Of a DNA stretch of 64,000 nt, positions 42,629 to 50,987 are shown one piece after another. The notes under the pieces were generated by a model. It was given only the letters and a program-made list of their open reading frames with translations. It was not told the origin of the DNA and made no database searches. Within the stretch, counting starts at the first letter, position 1, and each line of letters starts with the position of its first letter. The position numbers were made by a program, and so were the translations under genes. Origin of the DNA: an uncultured Lachnospiraceae bacterium (GTDB lineage Bacteria; Bacillota; Clostridia; Lachnospirales; Lachnospiraceae); NCBI GenBank assembly GCA_910585635.1, contig CAJUFE010000003.1, forward strand, positions 62,001 to 126,000. Direction: 5' to 3'.

Positions 42629-42658
42629 GCTTTTGACCGGAAAGGAGGATCTTGAGAG

Positions 42659-43279
42659 ATGGCAAACGTAGCTGTTTTTAATATGGAAGGCAAAGAAGTC
42701 GGCACATTAGAGCTGAACGATGCTGTGTTCGGAGTGGAGATCAATGAGCACTTAGTCCACATGGCAGTCGTCGCGCAGCTTGCCAATAAACGTCAGGGGA
42801 CCCAGAAAGCAAAGACCCGCGCGGAAGTATCCGGCGGCGGCAGGAAGCCCTGGAGACAGAAGGGGACCGGCCATGCAAGGCAGGGTTCCACCAGAGCGCC
42901 CCAGTGGACCGGCGGCGGCGTGGTGTTCGCACCGACCCCCAGAGATTACACCATCAAGCTGAACAAGAAAGAGAAGAGGGCTGCCTTAAAGTCCGCTCTG
43001 ACCAGCCGTGTACAGGATAACAAGTTCATCGTGGTCGATGAACTGAAGTTCGACGAGATCAAGACCAAGAAGTTCAAGGCGGTCATGGATAACTTAAAAG
43101 TATCCAAGGCGCTGGTGGTGATGGGCGACCATGACCAGAACGTGGTGCGGTCCGCCAGGAACCTGGAGGGCATCAAGACGGCTTTTGCAGGGAACATCAA
43201 TGTATACGACATCCTGAAATACAATACCGTGGTCGCCACCAAGGCGGCTGTCGAAAATATCGAGGAGGTGTTCGCATAA
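42659..43279 (+). CDS. rplD: 50S ribosomal protein L4
   Basis: 206 residues. The long loop reaching the exit tunnel is present ([33 protein letters not shown] in the family; here it reads [15 protein letters not shown] then [20 protein letters not shown]). In other bacteria L4 also autoregulates the S10 operon. The stop overlaps the rplW start by one base (TAATG). Confidence 0.98.
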   Translation: [206 protein letters not shown]

Positions 43280-43578
43280 TGGCAGATATCAGATATTACG
43301 ACGTGATCCTAAAGCCGGTGATCACAGAGAAGAGCATGAACAAGATGGCAGACCGGACCTATACCTTCCTGGTACACCCCGAGTCTAACAAGACCATGAT
43401 CAAAGAGGCGGTGGAGAAGATGTTCCCCGGCACCAAGGTAAAGTCTGTGAACACCATGAACATCGGCGGTAAGACCAAGAGGAGAGGCATGACCTTCGGC
43501 AAGACGGCGAAGACCAAGAAGGCCTATGTGAAGCTGACCGAGGACAGCAAAGAGATCGAGATCTTTGAAGGGCTGTAG
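43279..43578 (+). CDS. rplW: 50S ribosomal protein L23
   Basis: 99 residues, with YYDVILKPVITEKSM at the N-terminus and the RRGMTFGKTAKTKKAYVKL loop. L23 lies at the tunnel exit and docks trigger factor and SRP. Its start overlaps the rplD stop by one base, so the two are translationally coupled. Confidence 0.98.
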   Translation: MADIRYYDVILKPVITEKSMNKMADRTYTFLVHPESNKTMIKEAVEKMFPGTKVKSVNTMNIGGKTKRRGMTFGKTAKTKKAYVKLTEDSKEIEIFEGL

Positions 43579-43658
43579 GAGCCCCCATCAGGCGTCCGCA
43601 AAACACAAGGTATGGGCGCCGCGATAGACTATCGTAAGCAAGAAAAGGAGAAAATGTC

Positions 43659-44504
43659 ATGGGAATCAAGAAATATCGTCCTTATACACCTTCCAGGAGA
43701 CACATGACCGGTTCGGATTTCTCTGAGATCACCAAGACGACCCCGGAGAAGTCCCTGGTCGTTTCCTTAAAGAAGAACGCAGGTCGTAATAACCAAGGTA
43801 AGATCACAGTCCGGCATCGCGGCGGCGGCTGCCGGAGAAAATACAGACTGGTGGATCTCAAGAGGAACCACAAGGATGGGATCCCGGCGACCGTAAAGGC
43901 GATCGAGTACGATCCCAACAGGAGCGCCAACATCGCCCTGATCGCCTATGCAGACGGCGAGAAGGCCTATATCCTGGCTCCGGCCGGGCTGACCGTAGGG
44001 ATGAAGGTCATGAGCGGCCCCACCGCAGAGGCGAAGGTAGGCAACTGCCTGCCCTTAGCGCAGATCCCGATCGGTACCGAGATCCACAATATCGAATTAT
44101 ATCCGGGCAAGGGAGGCCAGCTGGCTCGTTCCGCAGGCAACTCTGCTCAGTTGATGGCAAAGGAAGGCAAGTATGCCACCTTAAGGCTCCCCTCCGGCGA
44201 GATGCGGATGGTCCCGATCGTCTGCCGCGCTACGGTCGGTGTGGTGGGCAATGGCGACCACGCCCTGATCAATGTAGGGAAAGCCGGGAGAAAACGTCAC
44301 ATGGGCATCCGTCCTACGGTCCGCGGTTCTGTCATGAACCCCAATGACCATCCCCACGGCGGCGGCGAGGGCAAGACCGGTATCGGCCGTCCGGGTCCAA
44401 GTACTCCTTGGGGCAAGCCGGCTCTGGGCTTAAAGACCAGGAAGAAGAACAAACAGTCGAATAAGCTCATCGTAAGAAGACGTGACGGTAGAACAATAAA
44501 GTGA
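43659..44504 (+). CDS. rplB: 50S ribosomal protein L2
   Basis: 281 residues. Conserved MGIKKYRPYTPSRRHMTGSDF, the RHRGGGCRRKYR RNA-binding strand, and the C-terminal MNPNDHPHGGGEGKTGIGR containing the His important for peptidyl transfer. The SD AAAAGGAG lies upstream. Fourth gene after rpsJ in the canonical order. Confidence 0.98.
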   Translation: MGIKKYRPYTPSRRHMTGSDFSEITKTTPEKSLVVSLKKNAGRNNQGKITVRHRGGGCRRKYRLVDLKRNHKDGIPATVKAIEYDPNRSANIALIAYADGEKAYILAPAGLTVGMKVMSGPTAEAKVGNCLPLAQIPIGTEIHNIELYPGKGGQLARSAGNSAQLMAKEGKYATLRLPSGEMRMVPIVCRATVGVVGNGDHALINVGKAGRKRHMGIRPTVRGSVMNPNDHPHGGGEGKTGIGRPGPSTPWGKPALGLKTRKKNKQSNKLIVRRRDGRTIK

Positions 44505-44520
44505 TCAAGGAGGTTTTAAC

Positions 44521-44802
44521 ATGGCTCGTTCATTAAAAAAAGGACCATTTGCGGATGCACATTTACTGAAAAAGATCGACGCGATGAACGCTTCCGGGAG
44601 CAAGCAGGTCATCAAGACCTGGTCCCGCCGTTCCACCATCTTCCCGCAGTTCGTCGGTCATACGATCGCTGTCCATGACGGGAGAAAGCATGTGCCGGTC
44701 TATATCACCGAGGATATGGTAGGGCACAAGCTGGGTGAATTTGTTGCCACCAGGACCTTTAGAGGACACGGTAAAGACGAGAAAAAGTCTGGCGCAAGAT
44801 GA
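44521..44802 (+). CDS. rpsS: 30S ribosomal protein S19
   Basis: 93 residues. Starts MARSLKKGPFADAHLLKKID and has TWSRRSTIFPQFVGHTIAVHDGRKHVPVY. S19 lies in the 30S head near the A site, with S13. SD AAGGAGG precedes the ATG, 16 bp after rplB. Confidence 0.98.
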   Translation: MARSLKKGPFADAHLLKKIDAMNASGSKQVIKTWSRRSTIFPQFVGHTIAVHDGRKHVPVYITEDMVGHKLGEFVATRTFRGHGKDEKKSGAR

Positions 44803-44832
44803 CCCAGTTGATTCGAAAGGAGGTTTTTATCC

Positions 44833-45219
44833 ATGGCGAAAGGACATAGATCCCAGATCAAGAGAGAGAGAAATGCCAAGAAGGACACCAGGCCCAAAGC
44901 AAAGTTATCCTATGCACGGGTTTCCGTCCAGAAGGCTTGTTTTGTATTAGATGCCATCAGAGGCAAAGACGTGCAGTCTGCACTTGCTATCGTAACGTAT
45001 AACCCAAGATATGCTTCCAGCCTGATCAAGAAGTTATTGGAGTCGGCGATCGCGAACGCGGAGAACAACAACAACATGAGCCGCGATAACTTGTATATCG
45101 AGGAGTGCTACGCCAATAAGGGACCGACTATGAAGCGGATCCACCCGAGGGCACAGGGACGGGCTTACCGGATCGAGAAGCGGATGAGCCATATCACCAT
45201 TGTGCTGAATGAACGATAA
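44833..45219 (+). CDS. rplV: 50S ribosomal protein L22
   Basis: 128 residues with ISVQKACFVLDAIRGKDV-like helix 1 and the long beta hairpin (GPTMKRIHPRAQGRAYRIEKR) lining the exit tunnel, where macrolide-resistance changes occur in other species. The SD AAGGAGG precedes ATG 44833. Confidence 0.98.
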   Translation: MAKGHRSQIKRERNAKKDTRPKAKLSYARVSVQKACFVLDAIRGKDVQSALAIVTYNPRYASSLIKKLLESAIANAENNNNMSRDNLYIEECYANKGPTMKRIHPRAQGRAYRIEKRMSHITIVLNER

Positions 45220-45233
45220 GAAGGAGGCAAAGC

Positions 45234-45890
45234 ATGGGACAGAAAGTTAATCCACACGGTATGAGGGTCGGCATCATCAAAGACTGGGATTCCAGATGGT
45301 ACGCAGAAGCGGATTTTGCTGACTGCCTGATCGAAGATCATGACATCAGGAAGTTCTTGAAGAAGAGATTATACAGCGCCGGTATCTCCAAGGTGGAGAT
45401 CGAGCGCGCATCCGATCGCGTGAAGATCATCATCTATACGGCCAAGCCGGGTGTCGTCATCGGTAAGGGCGGTTCCGAGATCGAGAGATTAAAGGTCGAA
45501 GTGCAGAAGATGACCACCAAAAAGGTGTTCATCGACATCAAAGAGATCAAGCGCCCGGACCGGGATGCTCAGCTGGTGGCCGAGTCCATCGCACAGCAGC
45601 TGGAGAACCGTGTTTCCTTCCGTAGGGCGATGAAGTCCACCATGGGACGTTCCATGAAGGCCGGCGTAAAGGGGATCAAGACCGCTGTGGCAGGACGTTT
45701 GGGCGGCGCGGATATGGCGCGTACCGAGTTCTACAGCGAAGGGACCATCCCGCTGCAGACCTTGCGGGCAGATATTGACTATGGTTTCGCCGAGGCCGAT
45801 ACCACCTACGGCAAGGTAGGCGTCAAGGTATGGGTCTACAAAGGCGAAGTACTTCCTACTAAAGGGAATAAGGAAGGGAGCGATAAATAA
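45234..45890 (+). CDS. rpsC: 30S ribosomal protein S3
   Basis: 218 residues. MGQKVNPHGMRVGIIKDWD start, KH domain with VVIGKGGSEIERLK, and the C-terminal domain with ARTEFYSEGTIPLQTLRADIDYG. It helps form the mRNA entry channel and helicase. The stop overlaps the rplP start by one base. Confidence 0.98.
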   Translation: MGQKVNPHGMRVGIIKDWDSRWYAEADFADCLIEDHDIRKFLKKRLYSAGISKVEIERASDRVKIIIYTAKPGVVIGKGGSEIERLKVEVQKMTTKKVFIDIKEIKRPDRDAQLVAESIAQQLENRVSFRRAMKSTMGRSMKAGVKGIKTAVAGRLGGADMARTEFYSEGTIPLQTLRADIDYGFAEADTTYGKVGVKVWVYKGEVLPTKGNKEGSDK

Positions 45891-46330
45891 TGTTAATGCC
45901 GAAGAGAGTTAAGCGTCGTAAACAGTTCCGTGGGAGCATGGCTGGCAAGGCCTTAAGAGGCAATACCATTTCCAACGGTGAGTTTGGCCTGGTAGCGGCA
46001 GAGCCCTGCTGGATCAAATCGAACCAGATCGAGGCTGCCCGTGTGGCTATGACCCGTTTCATCAAGCGTGGCGGTAAAGTCTGGATCAAGATCTTCCCCG
46101 ATAAACCCGTGACCACGAAGCCGGCAGAGACCCGTATGGGTTCCGGAAAAGGCTCTCTGGAGTACTGGGTAGCCGTAGTCAAGCCAGGCCGTGTCATGTT
46201 CGAGATCGCTGGCGTACCAGAGGAGACAGCTCGTGAAGCATTACGTCTTGCTATGCATAAGTTGCCCTGCAAGTGCAAGATCGTTTCTAAGGCAGATTTA
46301 GAAGGCGGTGATAACAGTGAAAGCAAATAA
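45890..46330 (+). CDS. rplP: 50S ribosomal protein L16
   Basis: 146 residues. MLMPKRVKRRKQFRGSMAGKA start and the conserved GKGSLEYWVAVVKPGRVMFEIAGV segment. L16 organises the A-site region of 23S rRNA. It overlaps rpsC by one base and rpmC by 14, indicating coupled translation across three genes. Confidence 0.98.
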   Translation: MLMPKRVKRRKQFRGSMAGKALRGNTISNGEFGLVAAEPCWIKSNQIEAARVAMTRFIKRGGKVWIKIFPDKPVTTKPAETRMGSGKGSLEYWVAVVKPGRVMFEIAGVPEETAREALRLAMHKLPCKCKIVSKADLEGGDNSESK

Positions 46331-46523
46331 ATATCTTGAAGAGTTAAAGGCAAAGACTGCCGCGGAATTAAATGAGGAATTAGTTGCAGCGAAGAAGGAA
46401 CTGTTTAACTTGAGATTCCAGAATGCGACCAACCAGTTAGATAACACCAGCCGGATCAAAGAGGTCCGCAGGAATATCGCCCGTATCCAGACTGTTATCG
46501 CTGAGAAAGCCAGGCTGGCTTAA
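46317..46523 (+). CDS. rpmC: 50S ribosomal protein L29
   Basis: 68 residues from the GTG at 46317, chosen because AAGGCGGTGAT (46302-46312) is an almost perfect SD at the right distance. The in-frame GTG at 46308 lies inside that SD. Two long helices with the family motif LFNLRFQNATNQLDNTSRIKEVRR. Overlaps the end of rplP by 14 bases. Confidence 0.96.
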   Translation: MKANKYLEELKAKTAAELNEELVAAKKELFNLRFQNATNQLDNTSRIKEVRRNIARIQTVIAEKARLA

Positions 46524-46546
46524 GAGCAGGAAAGGAGAGCATCACC

Positions 46547-46801
46547 GTGGAAAGAAATCTGAGAAAAGTGCGTGTCGGCAAGGTGGTCAGCGATAAGATG
46601 GATAAGACCATCGTTGTGGCGATCGAGAACCATGTAAAGCATCCCATGATCGGCAAGATCGTGAAGAGGACCTATAAATTAAAAGCCCATGACGAGAAAA
46701 ATGAATGTGGCATCGGCGATACGGTAAAAGTGATGGAGACCAGACCCCTGTCCAAGGACAAGAGATGGAGACTGGTGGAGATCGTCGAGAAGGCCAGATA
46801 A
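46547..46801 (+). CDS. rpsQ: 30S ribosomal protein S17
   Basis: 84 residues from a GTG at 46547 (SD AAAGGAGAG). OB-fold with RKVRVGKVVSDKMDKTIVVA and CGIGDTVKVMETRPLSKDKRW. A primary binder of 16S rRNA h7/h11. Confidence 0.97.
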   Translation: MERNLRKVRVGKVVSDKMDKTIVVAIENHVKHPMIGKIVKRTYKLKAHDEKNECGIGDTVKVMETRPLSKDKRWRLVEIVEKAR

Positions 46802-46818
46802 AGGAAGGAGTATCAGGT

Positions 46819-47187
46819 ATGATCCAGCAGGAAACCAGACTTAAGGTAGCCGACAATACCGGTGCAAAGGAACTCCTGTGCATCCGTGTTATGGGCGGTT
46901 CCACCAGAAGATATGCAAATATCGGCGATATCATCGTTGCTTCGGTCAAAGATGCAACACCAGGCGGCGTTGTAAAGAAGGGCGACGTTGTAAAAGCAGT
47001 TGTTGTCCGTACGGTAAAGGGCGCCCGCAGAAAAGACGGCTCTTATATCCGCTTTGACGAGAACGCAGCCGTCATCATCAAGGATGATAAGACTCCAAGA
47101 GGGACCCGTATCTTTGGGCCGGTAGCAAGAGAGCTTAGGGAGAAGCAGTTCATGAAGATCGTTTCTCTGGCTCCGGAAGTATTATAA
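46819..47187 (+). CDS. rplN: 50S ribosomal protein L14
   Basis: 122 residues from ATG 46819 (SD AAGGAAGGAG). Starts MIQQETRLKVADNTGAKELL, the canonical L14 start. A longer open frame reaching back into rpsQ is rejected. Conserved GDVVKAVVVRT and AVIIKDDKTPRGTRIFGPVARELR. L14 lies at the subunit interface. Confidence 0.97.
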   Translation: MIQQETRLKVADNTGAKELLCIRVMGGSTRRYANIGDIIVASVKDATPGGVVKKGDVVKAVVVRTVKGARRKDGSYIRFDENAAVIIKDDKTPRGTRIFGPVARELREKQFMKIVSLAPEVL

Positions 47188-47201
47188 GGGGGGTGGCCAC
47201 T

Positions 47202-47507
47202 GTGCGTAAGATCAGAAAAGACGACTTAGTAAAAGTCATCACAGGAAAAGATAAAGATAAGCAGGGTAAGGTCCTTCATGTCGACACCAAAAAAGGGAAG
47301 ATCTTAGTGGAAGGCTGCAATATGGTGACCAAGCATTCCAAACCCAGCGCTGCAAATCCTCAGGGAGGCATCATCCAGAAGGAAGCTTTCCTGGACATCT
47401 CCAATGTCATGCTGGTAGTGGACGGCAAGGCGACCCGTGTTGGCTTCACGGTCAAGGACGGGAAGAAGGTCCGCGTCGCCAAGGCTACCGGCAAGGTGAT
47501 CGACTAA
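47202..47507 (+). CDS. rplX: 50S ribosomal protein L24
   Basis: 101 residues from GTG 47202. The GTG at 47193 is within the SD AAGGGGGGT and is rejected. KOW motif DLVKVITGKDKDKQGKVLHV, then NMVTKHSKPSAANPQGGII. Assembly-initiator protein for the 50S subunit. Confidence 0.96.
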   Translation: MRKIRKDDLVKVITGKDKDKQGKVLHVDTKKGKILVEGCNMVTKHSKPSAANPQGGIIQKEAFLDISNVMLVVDGKATRVGFTVKDGKKVRVAKATGKVID

Positions 47508-47529
47508 ATGCAGAGAGGAGGAACGGAAA

Positions 47530-48069
47530 TTGGCTAGATTAAAAGAGTTTTATGAAAAAGAGATCGTCGATGCGATGATCAAAAAATTCGGATACAAGAA
47601 CGTCATGGAAGTGCCGAAGCTCCACAAGATCGTCATCAATATGGGCGTCGGTGAGGCGAAGGAGAATGCCAAGGTCCTTGATTCTGCTGTAAGGGATCTG
47701 GAGGTCATCTCCGGACAGAAGGCAGTCACCACCAAGGCTAAGAAATCTGTTGCAAACTTTAAGATCCGTGAAGGGATGGCCATCGGCTGCAAGGTAACGC
47801 TGCGCGGCGAGAGGATGTATGAGTTCGCCGATCGTCTGATCAACCTTGCGCTGCCTCGTGTACGTGACTTCCGCGGTGTGAACCCCAACGCCTTTGACGG
47901 CAGAGGGAACTATGCGCTGGGGATCAAAGAGCAGCTCATCTACCCGGAGATCGAGTACGATAAGATCGACAAGGTGAGGGGTATGGATGTTGTCTTTGTC
48001 ACCACCGCAAAGACCGACGAGGAAGCCCGTGAACTTTTGACATTATTTAATATGCCATTTGCGAAATGA
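47530..48069 (+). CDS. rplE: 50S ribosomal protein L5
   Basis: 179 residues from a TTG start at 47530 with SD GAGAGGAGG. It has KIVINMGVGEAKENAK, RERMYEFADRLINLALPRVRDF-like RNA-binding loop and FDGRGNYALGIKEQLIYPEI. Binds 5S rRNA. A TTG start is unusual in this operon. Confidence 0.97.
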   Translation: MARLKEFYEKEIVDAMIKKFGYKNVMEVPKLHKIVINMGVGEAKENAKVLDSAVRDLEVISGQKAVTTKAKKSVANFKIREGMAIGCKVTLRGERMYEFADRLINLALPRVRDFRGVNPNAFDGRGNYALGIKEQLIYPEIEYDKIDKVRGMDVVFVTTAKTDEEARELLTLFNMPFAK

Positions 48070-48088
48070 TCAAAAGGAGGATATATCC

Positions 48089-48274
48089 ATGGCAAAGACT
48101 TCAATGAAGATCAAGCAGCAGCGTCCTGCTAAGTTCTCCACCAGGGAATACAACCGTTGTAGGATCTGTGGCCGTCCACATGCTTATCTGAGGAAATATG
48201 GCGTATGCCGTATCTGCTTCCGCGAGCTGGCTTACAAGGGCCAGATCCCCGGGGTCAAGAAAGCGAGCTGGTGA
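48089..48274 (+). CDS. rpsZ: 30S ribosomal protein S14, zinc type
   Basis: 61 residues from ATG 48089 (SD AAAAGGAGG). MAKTSMKIKQQRPAKFSTREY, then the zinc ribbon CRICGRPHAYLRKYGVCRIC. This C+ short form is typical of Firmicutes. A frame reaching back into rplE is rejected on family length. Confidence 0.97.
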   Translation: MAKTSMKIKQQRPAKFSTREYNRCRICGRPHAYLRKYGVCRICFRELAYKGQIPGVKKASW

Positions 48275-48390
48275 CGCCTAGCGCGAAGTCGTCCGTGGAC
48301 CTTAACGGAGCCGGACAGATGTGAGGGCTGCGTTTCGCTGAACGGACAACTGACGATATAGTTGAGATTAAAAAGGAGGACACGACCACT

Positions 48391-48792
48391 ATGACTATGA
48401 GCGATCCGATCGCAGATATGCTTACAAGGATACGTAATGCAAATACTGCTAAGCATGATACAGTAGATGTACCTTCTTCCAAGATGAAGCTGGCTATCGC
48501 AGATATCCTGGTAAAGGAAGGCTACATCAAGAAATTTGATGTGGTAGAAGATGGCGGGTTCAGCACGATCCGCATCACCTTAAAGTATGGTAAAGATAAG
48601 AACGAGAAGATCATCTCCGGACTGAAGAGGATCTCCAAGCCCGGTCTGCGGGTCTATGCAGGCAGAGAAGATATGCCGAAGGTTTTAGGCGGCTTAGGCA
48701 TCGCCATCGTTTCCACCAACCAGGGCGTCATGACCGACAAGGAAGCCCGCAAGGCGGGTGTGGGCGGTGAAGTGCTGGCATTTGTGTGGTAA
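48391..48792 (+). CDS. rpsH: 30S ribosomal protein S8
   Basis: 133 residues. Starts MTMSDPIADMLTRIRNANTA and ends with the signature STNQGVMTDKEARKAGVGGEVLAFVW. In other bacteria S8 is the translational regulator of the spc operon. The 116-bp gap before it (48275-48390) is GC-rich and may form the regulatory fold; no specific motif is assigned. SD AAAAGGAGGA. Confidence 0.97.
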   Translation: MTMSDPIADMLTRIRNANTAKHDTVDVPSSKMKLAIADILVKEGYIKKFDVVEDGGFSTIRITLKYGKDKNEKIISGLKRISKPGLRVYAGREDMPKVLGGLGIAIVSTNQGVMTDKEARKAGVGGEVLAFVW

Positions 48793-48877
48793 GCGACAGA
48801 CGCTAAATGCTCAGTGCAACTGAAAACAGAAGATCCGCAGAAGGATCTTCCGAAAATCTAAGTAGGAGGAAGCAGAC

Positions 48878-49420
48878 ATGTCACGTATCGGAAAAATGCC
48901 GATAGCAGTCCCCGCAGGGGTGACTGTAACGATCGCGGAAAATAATAAAGTGACTGTAAAAGGTCCTAAAGGCACTCTTGAGAGAGAGCTGGCGCCCGAG
49001 TTAACGATCGAGGAGAAGGACGGCCACATCACGGTCACCAGACCCAACGACTTAAAGAGGATGAAATCTCTCCACGGTCTCACCAGGACCCTGATCAACA
49101 ATATGGTCCACGGTGTCACCGACGGCTATGAGAAGGTCCTGGAGGTCAACGGCGTAGGTTACCGTGCGGCAAAGCAGGGCAAGACCCTGGTCCTGAACCT
49201 GGGGTACTCTCACCCAGTGGAGATGGTGGATCCGGAAGGCATCGAGACGGTGCTGGAAGGCCAGAACAAGATCATCGTCAAGGGCATCAGCAAGGAGAAG
49301 GTCGGCCAGTATGCTGCGGAGATCAGAGACAAGAGGAGACCGGAGCCGTATAAGGGCAAGGGTATCAAGTACGCGGATGAAGTGATCAGGCGCAAAGTTG
49401 GTAAGACTGGCAAGAAATAA
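48878..49420 (+). CDS. rplF: 50S ribosomal protein L6
   Basis: 180 residues. MSRIGKMPIAVPAGVTVTI start, internal duplication, and the C-terminal signature RRPEPYKGKGIKYADEVIRRKVGKTGKK. L6 lies at the base of the L7/L12 stalk. SD AGGAGG precedes it. Confidence 0.98.
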   Translation: MSRIGKMPIAVPAGVTVTIAENNKVTVKGPKGTLERELAPELTIEEKDGHITVTRPNDLKRMKSLHGLTRTLINNMVHGVTDGYEKVLEVNGVGYRAAKQGKTLVLNLGYSHPVEMVDPEGIETVLEGQNKIIVKGISKEKVGQYAAEIRDKRRPEPYKGKGIKYADEVIRRKVGKTGKK

Positions 49421-49436
49421 GTGAGGAGAGTGTGAG

Positions 49437-49805
49437 ATGGTTAGCAAACAGTCAAGAAGTAAGATCCGCATTAAAAAGCACATGAGACAGCGCAATCGCT
49501 ATGCAGGCACTGCAGATAGACCGCGTCTGGCTGTGTTCAGGAGCAACGATCATATGTATGCACAGATCATCGACGATACCGTGGGCCACACCTTAGTCGC
49601 CGCTTCTACCGTAGAGAAAACGATAAAAGCAGAGCTTGAAAAGACCAACGATGTGGCTGCCGCAGCGTATGTGGGCACTGTGATCGCCAAGAGAGCATTA
49701 GAGAAGGGGATAGAGGAGGTCGTGTTCGACAGAGGCGGCTTCATCTATCACGGCAAAGTCCAGGCATTAGCAGATGCAGCCCGTGAGGCTGGTCTGAAAT
49801 TCTAG
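49437..49805 (+). CDS. rplR: 50S ribosomal protein L18
   Basis: 122 residues. Basic N-terminus (SKQSRSKIRIKKHMRQRNR), RPRLAVFRSNDHMYAQIIDD and VVFDRGGFIYHGKVQALADAAREAGL. Binds 5S rRNA with L5. It lies 16 bp after rplF. Confidence 0.98.
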   Translation: MVSKQSRSKIRIKKHMRQRNRYAGTADRPRLAVFRSNDHMYAQIIDDTVGHTLVAASTVEKTIKAELEKTNDVAAAAYVGTVIAKRALEKGIEEVVFDRGGFIYHGKVQALADAAREAGLKF

Positions 49806-49822
49806 TAGAGAGGAGAACAGGC

Positions 49823-50335
49823 ATGAAACGTACGATCATTGATGCCAGCCAGTTAGAGCTCACAGACAGAGTCGTGGCGATCAAAAGAGTCAGCAAGACC
49901 GTGAAAGGCGGACGTACCATGAGATTTTCCGCTCTGGTAGTAGTTGGCGACGGTAACGGGCACGTAGGTGCAGGATTAGGCAAGGCGGGCGAGGTCCCGG
50001 AGGCGATCCGCAAGGGAAAAGAGGCGGCCACGAAAAACCTGGTGGAGATCCCCAGAGATGACAATAACAGCATCCCCCATGATCACTTCGGTAAGTTCGG
50101 CAGCGCCAACGTCCTCTTAAAGAAGGCTCCCGAAGGTACCGGTATCATCGCAGGCGGCCCGGTCCGTGCAGTGGTGGAGTTAGCGGGTATCCAGAACATC
50201 CGTACCAAATCTCTGGGTTCTAACAATAAGACCAACGTGGTCCTGGCTACGCTGCAGGGTCTGACCTCATTGAAGACCCCGGAGGAGGTAGCAAGGCTGC
50301 GGGGTAAGTCTGTAGAAGATATCATGGGCGAATAG
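49823..50335 (+). CDS. rpsE: 30S ribosomal protein S5
   Basis: 170 residues. VVAIKRVSKTVKGGRTMRFSA and GDGNGHVGAGLGKAGEVPEAIRKG form the double-stranded RNA-binding domain and fidelity loop. The second domain carries GTGIIAGGPVRAVVELAGI. SD AGGAG at normal spacing. Confidence 0.98.
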   Translation: MKRTIIDASQLELTDRVVAIKRVSKTVKGGRTMRFSALVVVGDGNGHVGAGLGKAGEVPEAIRKGKEAATKNLVEIPRDDNNSIPHDHFGKFGSANVLLKKAPEGTGIIAGGPVRAVVELAGIQNIRTKSLGSNNKTNVVLATLQGLTSLKTPEEVARLRGKSVEDIMGE

Positions 50336-50347
50336 GAGGATAAGATC

Positions 50348-50530
50348 ATGGCAGAGAGATTAAAGATCACATTAGTAAAATCCCCTATCGGTGCTATCCC
50401 CAAGCAGAGAGCGACGGTCAAGGCTCTTGGCCTCAAGAAGATGCACAAGACCGTCGAGATGCCGGATAACGGCGCTGTTAGAGGTATGATCCAACGTGTC
50501 CGCCACTTGGTAAAAGTGGAGGAGATCTAA
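50348..50530 (+). CDS. rpmD: 50S ribosomal protein L30
   Basis: 60 residues, the bacterial length: LKITLVKSPIGAIPKQRATVKALGL then MIQRVRHLVKVEEI. It lies 12 bp after rpsE and 15 bp before rplO. Confidence 0.97.
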   Translation: MAERLKITLVKSPIGAIPKQRATVKALGLKKMHKTVEMPDNGAVRGMIQRVRHLVKVEEI

Positions 50531-50545
50531 GAAAGGGGTGCAGAC

Positions 50546-50986
50546 ATGGAATTATATAATTTAAAGCCTGCAGAAGGTTCCAAGCACAGCGACAACTTCA
50601 GGAGAGGCCGCGGGCATGGATCCGGCAATGGCAAGACAGCCGGTAAAGGCCATAAAGGCCAGAAGGCTCGTTCCGGCGCACCAAGGCCTGGATTTGAAGG
50701 CGGCCAGATGCCCTTATACAGACGTATACCCAAGAGAGGCTTCACAAACCGCAATTCCAAGACGATCGTGAGCCTGAACGTCGATAAGCTGGAGCAGTTT
50801 GATGAGGGTACGGAGGTGACGATCCAGCTGCTGCTGGAAAAAGGCATCATCAAGGACGTGTACGACGGCGTGAAGATCCTTGGTAACGGAGACTTGACCA
50901 AAAAGCTGACTGTTAAGGTAAATGCCTTCAGCGAGGGCGCAAAGACTAAGATCGAGGCTTTAGGCGGAACCTGCGAGGTGATATGA
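50546..50986 (+). CDS. rplO: 50S ribosomal protein L15
   Basis: 146 residues. Flexible Gly/Arg N-terminal arm (RRGRGHGSGNGKTAGKGHKG), FEGGQMPLYRRIPKRGF and the C-terminal VNAFSEGAKTKIEALGG. One base separates its stop from the secY start. Confidence 0.98.
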   Translation: MELYNLKPAEGSKHSDNFRRGRGHGSGNGKTAGKGHKGQKARSGAPRPGFEGGQMPLYRRIPKRGFTNRNSKTIVSLNVDKLEQFDEGTEVTIQLLLEKGIIKDVYDGVKILGNGDLTKKLTVKVNAFSEGAKTKIEALGGTCEVI

Positions 50987-50987
50987 T